A stretch of DNA of 64,000 nt, taken from contig JAJEKV010000030.1 of assembly GCA_021234155.1 (NCBI GenBank), forward strand, positions 7,189,890-7,253,889. Reading direction: 5' to 3'. The stretch is from Isoetes taiwanensis (Eukaryota; Streptophyta; Lycopodiopsida; Isoetales; Isoetaceae). Each line of letters begins with the position of its first letter. The first letter of the stretch is position 1. Shown here one piece after another: positions 33,401 to 44,210 of this stretch. Both the position numbers and the translations under genes were made by a program. The notes under the pieces were generated by a model. That model ran no database searches and was not told where the DNA came from. It worked only from the letters and a program-made list of their open reading frames with translations.

Positions 33401-35224
33401 TGGAGCAATCTTGGTGCTGCAATCTAATCTTCCAACTCTATAGTGGAAAATCCTAGCAAATGGACATCTTCCTTGAAAGTCGATTTGTTTCTTGCAAGTA
33501 AGATTGCTAATATGGCCTGTTGGATAAAAATATTCTACTTTTGTTTTGGGATATAGGAACTTTTTTCAAGCCCGTGTCTTCAAATCGAGAATCACCCTAG
33601 GGCACTACATCACTGAGCTTAAATACTTTTTTGCTTTGTAGCAATTACAAAAAGCGATGAGGCATAATACATCTCCAAGGTTTAAACTCAAATTTAGTGT
33701 ATTTGGTGGTACCAAAGCTGAATATACAAAGCTTCCATAATTTCTTAAGAAGAATATGCATTGTATTTCTCCTACAGTAGAACCATTAGAATCCTTTTAG
33801 ACCAAGTATATCTGATACATCTTTCAGGCAATAGATCTTCTATGTACACCAGTTGGGGTTGGGTTGCATCTAAATAGAAGAAGATCAAATCAGATATTCA
33901 GGAAGCTATAGCCAAGGCAACTATGCTATGTTATTTCAAAATGATATGATTCTTGTTGTGCAGATGTATTTTATTTGAGGCCTGCAACTTACCTATTCTG
34001 CGATTTTCTCTAATCTATTTGAGGTCAAATAGCTCTTGGGTTGCCATATGACATGAAAAGCAGAGAGATTGTTCTAGTAGAAAAATGGGGAAGGGGGTGG
34101 GGGATTGGCTTTATAGAATGTTGTTTTGATAAATTGGTTATGGAAGACTGACATTAACATTTCCATATCCTACATGATGTGTATATACTGGGGTGGACTT
34201 CTGTAAGTAGAATTGTACTCTTTTTCTCCAAGCATCTCTATATATATGCTTTATGATAATTCCTATGCATTGAACAACTTTGAATTGGTGTTTTATCTCT
34301 TGTAACAATGTAGTTTGCCGAATTCCTGGGTAGAATGTATAAGCGAGATTTCTATCATCATATTGTGTCAACTTTGCAACGTCATATTATTCACCTTTAC
34401 TTAATATTGCTACATTACATTACATTCAAGCCATAAGGACGGGAGTCATTCCTTATGCTCTATACAATATATAGATCTTTTCTTAACCATTGTAGTTATA
34501 ATAAGCATATCTTAGTTCCCATAATTGATATGCATGCATGTTTTTTTCGGTATTCCTTCTACAACAAACCATTAAAGTAAAATTTACACTACAGAAACTC
34601 TGTAGCCTCAGATCATAAAATCCCATTTCGCTTCAAGTACCAAAACTTCTTAGACCTTGAAGGATTACTATGCAAATTGTTATAGCCATTCTTAATGGTA
34701 TTATGATGCCGAATAAATTGCTTTTCCAATATGTTCGCCTCGTGTCGATTGGTGGCATGCCCTAATTATCTCAAACTGGAACATGTTCAAAATGCATCCA
34801 TACTTCTCAACATCTTTAGCCATTTTCTCATTTGGTTTCTTCATATGTTATTTCATACGTTTCCAAGGATTCGACGATTGCCCTATATATTTCATCTCCC
34901 TCCCATACATGTAATGCAATAGATATAAATAGGTTTCAATATCATGCACTCATTGTCTGCAAAAGCAAAATTGAGCATATATAAATAATAAAGAAGCTAG
35001 TGCTACAGAAAATGAAAAATTACATCTAATCATTATCTATGAAATGCCTTCACATAATCACAAACAACATATACCTTTACGAACAATGTAAATGTAAACA
35101 ACAACCAAAATGCTAAAACAACCATCATAAATGCAAAGAAGCTCATTGTACCGAAGTCAACATTATTGTTCAAAAAACTATACTTCAATTACATCAAGTC
35201 TTGCCAACATCTGTTGGGCTCGGG

Positions 35225-35778
35225 AAGAAATCCTTATTCCCGAAAAGCTCGACCGCAATCACGGGATTAATTTGATACGTAACTTTCTTTATTGTCATTG
35301 GATTTTTTGACTTATGGTCATGACCATACATTTGCTTGACATCAACTTCTGCGCTTGACTGTTTGGCATCTCCATCAATTTAGAAATAGTTACATTGTAA
35401 CCAAAGTACGACATTGCACATTGGTAACCGTTAATATCTTTGCTAATACCACCCAACAACTTGGTAGCCTCATCCTTTCCCAAAGCATCGTAATCGCACT
35501 CAACATTTTGAGACCTTAAAAAGAACTTCAAGAAACCTACAAATGTCAAATGACAAAGAAACTCGCATTAATACAATCAAAAGCAAAAAATGGAAGAAAA
35601 AAGAAACCACTGATACGCATACCATCTGCGGGTCCGTCTTTGTTCTCCCTTGTAAGACTCGCTCTCTTCTTCTTTGCCAGATCATTAAAGTCATCCATCT
35701 CATTCTTACTTTCCCAACCTTTTATGTATGCCTCCCGTTCCATCCCGCACAAATTCAAATGGCACATATGAGCGCCGC
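35225..35778 (-). pseudogene. Two-exon fragment of an unidentified protein gene
   Basis: On the minus strand an exon-like frame runs from a TTTACTTTAG acceptor near 35779 (GGAHMCHLNLCGMEREAY..., KKKRASLTRENKDGPADG) to a GTATGC donor near 35622. A second begins after TTTGTAG near 35535 (GFLKFFLRSQNVECDYDALG, then GGISKDINGYQCAMSYFGYN). A frame change near 35350 leads to YGHDHKSKNPMTIKKVTYQI and a stop near 35210. The splice-like limits and sensible amino-acid composition suggest a real former gene, but I recognise no family. Its upstream part is cut off by the inverted repeat at 35790. Confidence 0.4.
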
Positions 35779-35789
35779 CTAAAGTAAAT

Positions 35790-36283
35790 TTTTTGCAACA
35801 CAAACCATTAACATCCAACAAACAACCAACACATAACTACCATTGACATTAATTAACACAACCATTGGGTCTAACACATTTAAATTAAAATCCCCCTTAG
35901 TTTGGGTGCATATTCACACGGGGGGTGACTCCGGGCAACGAGAGCTGTTGGATAGGCATATTCACCCCTTATTCCTTAATCTACACCGTACGTAAAGTTC
36001 CTCGTTTGTGGGGTATGCAAGTACAAAATTTGCTATACTGTATAACAAGATTCGCAAAATACTATAAGATTTCAAGCGGAATACTATATGGTGTTGATTT
36101 CGTACGTGCAAAATACAATTATGAGGGCTCTCGCTGCCCTATGTCACCCCCCGTGTGAATATGCACCCAAACTAAGGGGGATTTTAATTTAAATGTGTTA
36201 GACCCAATGGTTGTGTTAATTAATGTCAATGGTAGTTATGTGTTGGTTGTTTGTTGGATGTTAATGGTTTGTGTTGCAAAAAA
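35790..36283. repeat. Long perfect inverted repeat (foldback), 140-bp arms
   Basis: 35790-35929 and 36144-36283 are reverse complements, with no mismatch that I can see over about 137 bp, around a 214-bp loop. Inner arm ends read CACGGGGGGTGAC / GTCACCCCCCGTG; outer ends read TTGCAACACAAACC / GGTTTGTGTTGCAA. No ORF of note inside. It could be a foldback or MITE-type transposon, or the product of an inverted duplication. Such a structure would be transcribed into a long hairpin RNA. Confidence 0.9.
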
Positions 36284-36291
36284 ATTTTTTT

Positions 36292-36306
36292 GGCCCCTTC
36301 GGGGCC
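36292..36306. terminator. Perfect GC hairpin GGCCCC-TTC-GGGGCC
   Basis: Six-bp perfect stem with three-base loop directly beside the right arm of the inverted repeat, after an A/T run. Terminator-like shape only; a role in this eukaryotic context is not shown. Confidence 0.45.
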
Positions 36307-36860
36307 TTAGGGACGTCCACTAGAATTCATTTGAGGCTTTCATCACCTGTAGCTTTTGAATTTGATCACAATAAAACAAATAGAACATAAGTAAAAGTTA
36401 CCATAAAGATAGAGCAGATTGATCCCATTATTCTGAAAGTCATAAAGTTTGCAACACCCATACACAAACATTTTTCAACTGGAATTTAACAGCAGCCTTT
36501 GGCCTCCATGGATTCTTGTGGTGAGAAACCAAAGTGGGAAACTTCTCTGCTTGTTAGCACAAGGATCTAGAAGCCTTGGAATTTGCTTAATAACTGCCTC
36601 AAAATCTAAACATGCATGGTAATTTTTTGTAAGCTTCATTCGAAATGAGCCATAAAACAACATCCAATAGCGCAATCCTGTATTAATCAGCTGGTAGGAT
36701 GTGAAAGCCTACCAAACCCGGCCAAAAAATTGCTGTTTTAGCATATATAACTTAACCAAATATATCCATATCATACACTATCAAAAAAATCTCGGAGAGA
36801 GCTTTCCAACGCAATAAAAATCATCTCAAACAGAGCTCTGGATCAAAAGTTATGATAAGA
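36307..36860. other. AT-rich region without a recognised gene
   Basis: A minus-strand frame at 36675-36475 (IPRLLDPCANKQRSFPLWF) is short and unmatched; nothing else noted. Confidence 0.4.
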
Positions 36861-37135
36861 AATGTGTTGCCGGCGGGCGCCCTTCAAGCCCTTCATGTGC
36901 CCATTATGCACTACATGCGCCCTTCAAGCCCTTCATGTGCCCATTATGCACCACACACACAAAAAGAGGGTTTTTGTTGTGAGCCATTGGTTGTTGACCA
37001 TTGAAAAAAAAGGCTAAAATCAATGGCCCTTCATGTGCCCATTATGCACCACACGCACAAAAAAAAGGGCTTTTGTTGTGAGCCATTCGTTGTTGACCAT
37101 TGAAAAAAAAAAGGCTAAAATCAATGGCTCAGAAA
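36861..37135. repeat. Nested tandem repeats with CTTCATGTGCCCATTATGCA
   Basis: A 37-bp unit (CGCCCTTCAAGCCCTTCATG...) occurs twice at 36876-36952, and a longer unit of about 83 bp that includes TTGTTGTGAGCCATT and GTTGACCATTGAAAAAAA occurs twice at 36930-37125. Confidence 0.7.
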
Positions 37136-37639
37136 TGGTGCACTCTAGATGTACGCATTAGTACATCCATTTGAATACATCACGAAATCATAGGAAAATC
37201 TTAGTGAAAAGCATACAAAAGCACAAAGAAAACCCCCTGTTATTATGCTACATATAGGAAATGCTTATTTTATCTCTTCCAGTAAAAGCTCCCAAGCCTA
37301 AACATGTTTGACACAAACAAAAAGAAAAAATAGAAACAACATCCACATATGAGACCCCAGAAAAAAAATGCAGACTACAAAAAAACCTGTTTAGTAGCCT
37401 TCCTTTTTCTCGATTCTGATGCACTAGGGTTGCCCTTAGGAGGAGCCATATTAAGAGCAATGCACACGAAAAAAGAAAATCCTAAAGACCACTTCAATAG
37501 ACGACAGAAGGGAAATTGCATGTATATATATTGCAAAATAGGAAAAAAGGCCCATAGGCTACCTTTACCCTCATTTACGCTACTTTCATATTTTAACTTT
37601 ACTTTATTTAGGTTATTTTTTATTAGGCATAACCTTTAC

Positions 37640-37892
37640 TTTACCATACGACCTCCATCGCCCCTATATAAGCATCACCCGGGCAGGTATTCTACAACAA
37701 AGCTCCTCCTTGGTTTGGCGGCACACAAGCATGTCTTCTGGTGTTGCACATCAGAAGGAACAACATTTTGGAAAGCTTCCACCAAGGTACTTGTTTCATC
37801 TCTACACCTTTTCATCAAGCTCCATTCTGAACATGCATTGTGTGCTTTCCTCTAGCTTAATGTTTGACGAACTGACTGCAGCATTTAGATAA
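37640..37892 (+). other. Possible promoter and first exon of an unidentified gene
   Basis: CCCCTATATAAGC near 37663 is a good TATA box; about 60 bp on, an ATG at 37730 opens MSSGVAHQKEQHFGKLPPR followed by a short frame. The arrangement looks like a plant gene start, but the downstream part is not recognisable and the R1 repeats follow at 38133. Confidence 0.35.
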
Positions 37893-38132
37893 GCAATCTT
37901 CTCCTCTAATTTCTGGACGTCGCTTTCCAGTCTTAACTTGATAATTCTTCTAGTTCTACCTCGCTTTTTAAGTGATCTACTTTGCTAGGGTGATTCACAG
38001 CCTATCAAAAGGCACTTCTTCACAGCCTGATCTCTTTATGCCATTATTGCTTAGTGGACCCCTCTAGGTGAGATCTTCAAGGTTTGGAGCAGAGTAGATA
38101 TTATGGTCCCAATATATAGTTACTTACTATTC

Positions 38133-38816
38133 TCGAGCTGCGACTCGCATGACACAACAACGCCCGATGGATGGGGCTTTTCTATTCATCCCAGCAGTGT
38201 AATTACAATGGTAGAGAGTGGGTAGCTGCATATCGCAAGCTACCCAAAAAACAAAAAATACAGGGAATATCCAGTCATAACACCTGGACCCCAAAATACA
38301 AAAATATATCATAGATGTTTGGCTAGTGTACCTGCCTAGGGCTTATCGCCGGGATTAAAAAACCCCGCCCTTTCGGGTTTTCGAGGAAAAACCCTAGCGA
38401 TAAGCCCTAGGCAGTGGGCTTAGACAACGCCGGCTGCTAAACTTCCCAAAAAACCCACGCTCCAAAAAGAAACCAACGTCGTGCAACGCCCCTGTACCTG
38501 CATAAGACCACAAAACACAATAGAGAAGAACAAAAACCTCGAAAAAGCGAGGGGCTGATTAAAGCGCGTGCCACGCGAACAACATATATAAACAAAATAC
38601 TTAAGGGAGGGAGGGAGGGAGAGCATAGAACATAACTGAAACAACTTGGCTAAGAGAAAGCCCCATGAGAAGTCAAGGCTTAATGCGTGAAGAAATAGCG
38701 ATCCCCAACCGGATGAGAGGTCCAAATGCATGCAATGCATGCAGCAACGCATGCAACTCTTGCATGCTTTCGTCTGCTCGAGAATCGCGATCCGTCGGAT
38801 CGACCTGCATTCTCGA
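38133..38816 (-). repeat. Non-coding repeat R1, copy 2 (inverted)
   Basis: Reverse-orientation homologue of 20163-20997. Starts GCGACTCGCATGACACAACA at about 38138 and includes the blocks TATTCATCCCAGC, GGGAATATCCAG, AACCCCGCCCTTTCGGGTT and CATGCAATGCATGCAGC, ending near CTCGAGAATCGCGATCC. No ORF with family motifs. Confidence 0.8.
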
Positions 38817-39335
38817 AGCCGCGACTGCATGACACAACAACGCCTCAAAGAAGAGAACTTCCCGTCGATCCGAGATGAAGGCTCAAGAATTGCCCCATAG
38901 TGGAGGAATGCCGAGGTAGAAGCGAGACGAGAAGGATAGGAAGAGATACGAGAAAGATAGGAAACGCCAGGAAGGGATGCGCCAGGAAAGGTCAACGCAG
39001 CCAAGGTAGAAGAGAACCGAGAACGATAAGAAACGCCCGTGAAGGGATACGCCAGAAAGGTCGGTCGAGAGAAACAAGAATGATAGGAAATGCCACGAAG
39101 GTCAACCCATGCAAGAGGAAGCCCCTCCTCTGCATGAGAGCATAGAACATAACCTGAAACACTGCTGGGCGAAGAGAAAGCGCCGATGAGAAGCTGAAGG
39201 CGAATGCAGGAAGAAATAGCGATCCCCTAACCGGATGAGAGGCCCGAAATGCATGCAATGCATGCAGGCAACGCATGCAACTCTTGCATGCTCGTCTGGC
39301 TCGAGAATCGCGATCCGTCGGATCGATCTGCATTG
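38817..39335 (-). repeat. Non-coding repeat R1, copy 3, internally different
   Basis: Begins with the same ACTGCATGACACAACAACGC motif as copy 2 and ends with the same CATGCAACTCTTGCATGC and CTCGAGAATCGCGATCCG blocks, but its middle (38840-39120) is purine-rich and differs. It lies head-to-tail with copy 2. Confidence 0.7.
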
Positions 39336-41080
39336 TCAGCTCAGTGTGTCAATTCTTTGTACTGCACTATAACGTAATATAATGAATGCAAAATTTTGTT
39401 TGGCCAATTTGTACGTCTTCATCACCTCTCTGCTGTTTCTATGATAAATCATGTTACATTCTATGCATCTCTTTTTGAGCGAAGTAAGAGCGAAAGTTTG
39501 TCACTGTGCTTGGATGAGTTTATATTGCAAAAAGATAGTTTCCAAGTAAAGTGTACTTGTAGGTTTTTCCTTAGCAACCTCTGATATTTCTGTCCTTTGC
39601 TAGCATCCTCATGTACATACATGCATGAGGATTCTATGTAGTCTTACATTGAAGCGATGGTTGTAGAGTAAAAATGGTTTTGTCACATAAACCTTGGTAT
39701 GGATGTAAGAATTCTAAGATCCAAGGGCAGCAAGAATGCCATCCTCAAACTTGGCTAAAGTGCCATAATAGCAGTGTTTTTTTTCCTCTAGTTAGACTCC
39801 ATACTAATAGACATAAGAATCCCAAAATCAGAAGTTAGATTGAAGTCGATGTCGCCGATGTCCACCACAACAAAGGTCTTCCATCAACCATGGCACTTCC
39901 ATGCATCCAGCACCATCGCTGCTCCGGGAGGCTGGCAACTACTACTCTAGCAATCTGTCCTAGGATTATAAATCTCAGTCCAAACCACTAGAGTTCTCCA
40001 ACCAGGCAAAACAACTTCCAAAAACATAAATTTTATCCTCAATTGTGCCCATTGTGGCAAATTCTCTAAAAAGCTCTTTTCTTCCATATTCCTTCTGAAG
40101 GCAAATACAAATGCTGATCTATATGCAACTCTAGAGTGGGTACCTTCTATGATGTAGATCGCAAAAGTCATAAAATTGGGGTTACAAATTCCACTATACA
40201 GACTATAGTTGACAACACAAGTGTTAAAAATACTTGAATACTTATATACTAACTAGTTGCATAGTGTATATCTTTAGTTGAAAGCAATTTATAAATATGA
40301 TGATGCTTTGAAGCTATGGCGATGATGTTTGTCTGTGCTTCAAACAAATAATAAATCAAGAGCTAATCTAGAAGTGATCTAAAGCTCTTTAACCTAGGGG
40401 TGCTACAATGCATGCAATTCTTATGTAGGAGACCATTTAACAGTAGATACCATCATTAGGCATATATACAACTGGAATTGGCCAGCTCTCTCATAAATTT
40501 TTGTAAAGTCCATATATGTATAACCAGGATGCTCCTAAGAAAGCAAGGTATTGGCCAGCTCTCTCAAAGTTCTTTTCCTCAGCCTATATACGTTTAACAC
40601 TTCATGTTTCATGTCTTGAAAGAGCATTTAGTGCATATGATGCAATCATGGGTGCAATCATGGAATGCAGTAAAATACCAAGCTAAAATACCTGTAAAGA
40701 TCTCAACTCCCATTTTTTCCACCCAAGAGCTTGAAAACAATCGAAGGCACAGATCGCCATCTCAAAATCACACCAAAACTCTTCTTGCCAGAAGTCGGCA
40801 CAAGTCAAACACTATATAGAACAATAACAAGAAGAACAAGAAGGGCCCTGATAAGTCAGCATCTTCATGGAGATGTGGATTTTGTCTTGATGGGTTCAGT
40901 ATACGAAAGAAAAAAAACTGAAGTCCTGTCACCAGAGCCAAAAAATGATAAGATGCTCCAAAGTAAAGGCAAATCTGAAATATATCAGCAACAAAAAAAA
41001 TCCAGCATCCAAATCCCAAGGAGAAACAGGAACAAGAAGATTTCTGCCATATGCCTCCCCATCGCGGGGATCTCTGGAAG
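39336..41080. other. Region without recognisable genes
   Basis: Only short unsupported frames on both strands; nothing identified. Confidence 0.5.
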
Positions 41081-41084
41081 ACCA

Positions 41085-41346
41085 TGTGAAGTGGAATTTT
41101 CTTTATTTTCCTAATCGTAGATGCGAAATTAGACAGATCTAATGGCATGGAATCAATTTGGCCTATGTGACATGACACGTGGCATAGCTAGAATCGCAGC
41201 AAATCGGCCACCTCATGCGAAATGGAATTTTCTTTACTTTCTAATTTTCCTAACCATAGATGCGAAATTAGATAGATCTAACGGCATGGAATCAATTTGG
41301 CCTATGTGGCATGACACGTGGCATAGCTAGAATCGCAGCAAATCGG
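41085..41346. repeat. Tandem repeat, ~132-bp unit, each with a G-box
   Basis: The unit containing GTGGAATTTTCTTTA, ATGCGAAATTAGA, GGCATGGAATCAATTTGGCC and AGAATCGCAGCAAATCGG is present twice (41085-41209 and 41217-41346) with few differences. Each copy has ACACGTGGC (41175-41183 and 41314-41322), the ABRE/G-box core known to bind plant bZIP factors. Confidence 0.85.
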
Positions 41347-41681
41347 TCGCCTCGGGTTATGCACCCTGCTAATGATATTATTTATGATTCATTGAATACT
41401 AGCACTTTGTTTGGAGAACGTAAACTATTTCATTTGTTTTAGATGTCTTTTTTAGTTTCTCGACTCTGTCATCTGAGAAACGAAGGCCATTTGTATTCCT
41501 TAAGTTTTTTATTCACACAAGAAATAAGTATTTTTTTAAGACAATAATAGGGCCTAAAACGATTCCCACATCCTTTTGGATTACAATAACAGGGTTCCGA
41601 AAAAAAATGGGAATCACATATGACCCACTTAAATTAAATGCGGCTTTGGTTGTTTATTATTGTTTATGAGCTCTACATGGT

Positions 41682-41905
41682 TCATCATGTTTCTTGAGTA
41701 GACTGCTAAGATGATCATCAGTTGTATTCCACAAACAATGACACTGGAATGTGGTTCAGAAAAGAAAGAAAGAAGCAAAAATTTGCATGATACATCCATA
41801 GTTGTTTTCTTATGCTCTGATGAATAAAAGTGACTTATGACTGGTCCTGGAATTGGTTTGTTAATCTTGGGATGTCGACATGAACACATTCTAGAACTTA
41901 TAATT
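41682..41905 (+). repeat. Segment duplicated downstream of the tRNA methyltransferase gene
   Basis: Shares AGATGATCATCAGTTG, CCACAAACAATGA, CATAGTTGTTTTCTTATG, TGATGAATAAAAGTGA and TAGAACTTAT in the same order with 50342-50530, with small indels. Either an old segmental duplication or a dispersed repeat. Confidence 0.8.
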
Positions 41906-42129
41906 ATATAATCTATACATCTTAAGCTGGTCATGTTTACAAAAGAAACCTTCTGCAAGAGGGTAGTGGAATTGGCACTAAGAAACTTGTCCAAATAGAT
42001 CCTTGCTTCTCGGTAAAAATTACACCATAAATCTCTACTGTTTATCTCAAATCAGCTGCCAATTTCTTTTTACCTATAACATCGTCACATTGAGTTCTAT
42101 TCATGCTTATTGTTGTCATGATATGCTCG

Positions 42130-43308
42130 ATACTCTTAAACCTTCCATTACTCAGGATCTGCCAAATGTTTCAAACAATTGATTAACAACCTTGGGTGGA
42201 TCAAAAAAATCCAAAGGGAAAAACACAGGACCTGGAGTTGATCTGCTACAAAAATGACAAATGCATTGGGCATGGGCTGAACTGAAATCCACTGTTGTTG
42301 ATGATTCATATGAAGTCCCATAATATCATCATCCTGTTGAAGAATTGTAAATAAACCAATGTCTCTGTGCCCCCCAAGACATATTGTCAGGTCAGGCTCG
42401 GGGCAAGGAGGGTAGTAGTTGAATCGTTTCCCAACTCTGCCAATCCCGATATGCTTTTCTAAGAAACCAGAGGGCAAACCAAGTGCTTCGAAAAATGCAG
42501 TTAAAAGCTGTTGGGCCAGCACTCCAGTGCATTCCATATAATCCTTTGCAGCCTCCCTGAAACCCAAAAAAAAAAGGGAAAGCAATATCTAACTTTTAGG
42601 CCATCTCTAGTAGAACCCATCAAGTGTATCCTATGATCCATTGATGAACCAAAAGTCCCAGGTTTAATATTTGGAGACCAGCATATTTTGCTCAGAAGAA
42701 ATAATCTAATGACAACCTGTGACTGTGGCACAATGTAGAAGAATAGAAAAAACTAGTTTATCAGATATTACACTAACCTGAAAGATGTTGGATTTTGAGG
42801 CAGATCGTGGTCGAGCTGAGGAGTGCACTTAAAGAAAAGACTAGCGCTCCAATTTCTAACTTCTTCTTTTTCAGGATTGAAGCTAGTGTAATATCTAAAA
42901 TTGCCTTCTCCTCTGTGCAAGTCTCTCTCTTGTTGAGGCAGATGGAAGAAATCATGCACGACTTGCACCATTTTGCGCATAACAGAATGTGATATTCCAT
43001 GATTTATCAACTATATATTACATAGAAGATGTTAGGTAAGTGATCTATTCAACCAATCTGATGATGGTTCAAATACAAAATACCGACCTGGAACATCCCA
43101 TTCTTCAGATGCTCTTCTTAGGGCATCGACTGTGGCTGCTCTGCATTGAGGCAAAATGAAATGCGAGAAATCGATGACCGGGATACCTGATTGGCTCGAA
43201 AAGGGGGAAGATGAAGGGCGCTGATGCGCAGGCCTAATGTAGACCTGAGGAACATAGCAGACCCCCTTGTTCTACCAGATCCTTCACCCCTAACACGCCA
43301 CTCGCCAT
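42130..43308 (-). pseudogene. 2-oxoglutarate/Fe(II)-dependent oxygenase (DOXC type), decayed
   Basis: Minus strand, three exons. Exon 1 (43308 to about 43088) starts MASGVLGVKDLVEQ and continues, after a one-base excess in a G-run near 43268, with VPQVYIRPAHQRP and IPVIDFSHF. Exon 2 (about 43017-42779) has LINHGISHSVMRKMV and FFHLPQQERDLH, the usual N-terminal 2OGD signature. Exon 3 (from about 42559) has RFNYYPPCPEPDL, the iron-binding HxD in GGHRDIGLFTIL, and FVIFVADQLQ. The stretch with the second His ligand and the RxS 2OG site should follow DQLQ, but is missing; the frame passes straight to FFDPPKVVNQLFETFG and a stop. The exon 1 end (EEWDVP) also seems frame-damaged. The family includes flavonoid, gibberellin and S-norcoclaurine-type enzymes; the subfamily cannot be fixed. 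Confidence 0.8.
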
Positions 43309-44034
43309 AGCTTCAAGCTCTTTGCTTGGACAGCTCGAACATGTTGGTAGAAAGCGAACTAAATTTCTAGCATGCTACGTGTTGAAATGTGGATAGAATT
43401 TGTGGCATTCACAAAATCCATTGAGGTAAAAATAGGGTGTCCCATTTTCTGCCCTATCTGCCTATAGGTGTCTGCCACGTGGCAAACATTCTTTCCAGGA
43501 ATCACTCGATTCTGAACTTGATTTTCACAGAATCACTTATTCTCAGACAATTTCTAAGTGTATTTTTCCAGTGCTGATGAGACAAAAATCGAGAACATTA
43601 CTCAGATGAAATTACAGTTATTCATGAGATATGAATATCTGATGAATTATAGATTCACAGAGATATTTCATCGCAGATATGAATTACAGATTCACAGAGA
43701 CTTTTCATTCATAAAAGATTCATTAAACGACTGTCATAGCTGTTGCGTGGCTGCAAAGAAAAAGGTAATACAACCTTGGCAAAGCCGCACGATTGGCCAA
43801 GTAGACGGTCAGAGATGCACCTAAAACATGTCAATCACCATCAGCCGGACGAGTGGCCACAAGGACGGTCAAAAAAATTAACGCACATCACTACATCTGA
43901 GCCGTCCAAGATGTATACGTGGGGCCCTCCAGGTCAAGATCGCCTGAAATATCGCAGCCTGCTAATAATATATATATTTTGATATATGATATATATTTTA
44001 ATTGTCGTGGAAAAAAAAAACACAAAATCTCTTA
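43309..44034. other. Upstream region of the oxygenase pseudogene
   Basis: No gene. Contains a short direct repeat with ATGAATTACAGATTCACAGAGA (two copies, 43640-43700) and an AT run (43968-44000) before the Crypton-like cassette. Confidence 0.45.
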
Positions 44035-44210
44035 GGCCCTTTTTCCATGGTTGGCTTAAAATACGGCTGTCTTATAATTATAAGACAGCATTTGAGGTGC
44101 CACATCATTCTTGTGACATGTCTTAAAAAAATTAATTTTCCATGGCTTCATTATAAGAGGTATCTTATAATATAAGACATGTCTCATAAATTTGCTTTTC
44201 CACTACTCAA
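44035..44210 (+). repeat. Left end of the cassette with palindromic subterminal sites
   Basis: TIR at 44035-44050 followed by CTTATAATTATAAG, GACATGTCTTAAAA and ATAAGACATGTCTCATAA, which mirror sites at the right end. Confidence 0.65.

Larger units (their letters stand above)
29451..35290. other. Long AT-rich stretch without recognisable genes
   Basis: Both strands were scanned; ORFs are short and without family motifs. Two small tandem duplications are present (30188-30291 and 30366-30489). The rest looks like decayed intergenic or intronic DNA. Confidence 0.6.

Noticed and set aside
36861-37135. CRISPR-like array of short repeats
   Set aside because: Units overlap as nested tandem duplications without unique spacers, and the context is a eukaryotic nuclear genome.
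38420-39004. Minus-strand frame of 194 codons
   Set aside because: Lies within the R1 repeat copies, is not preserved in copy 1, and shows low-complexity composition.
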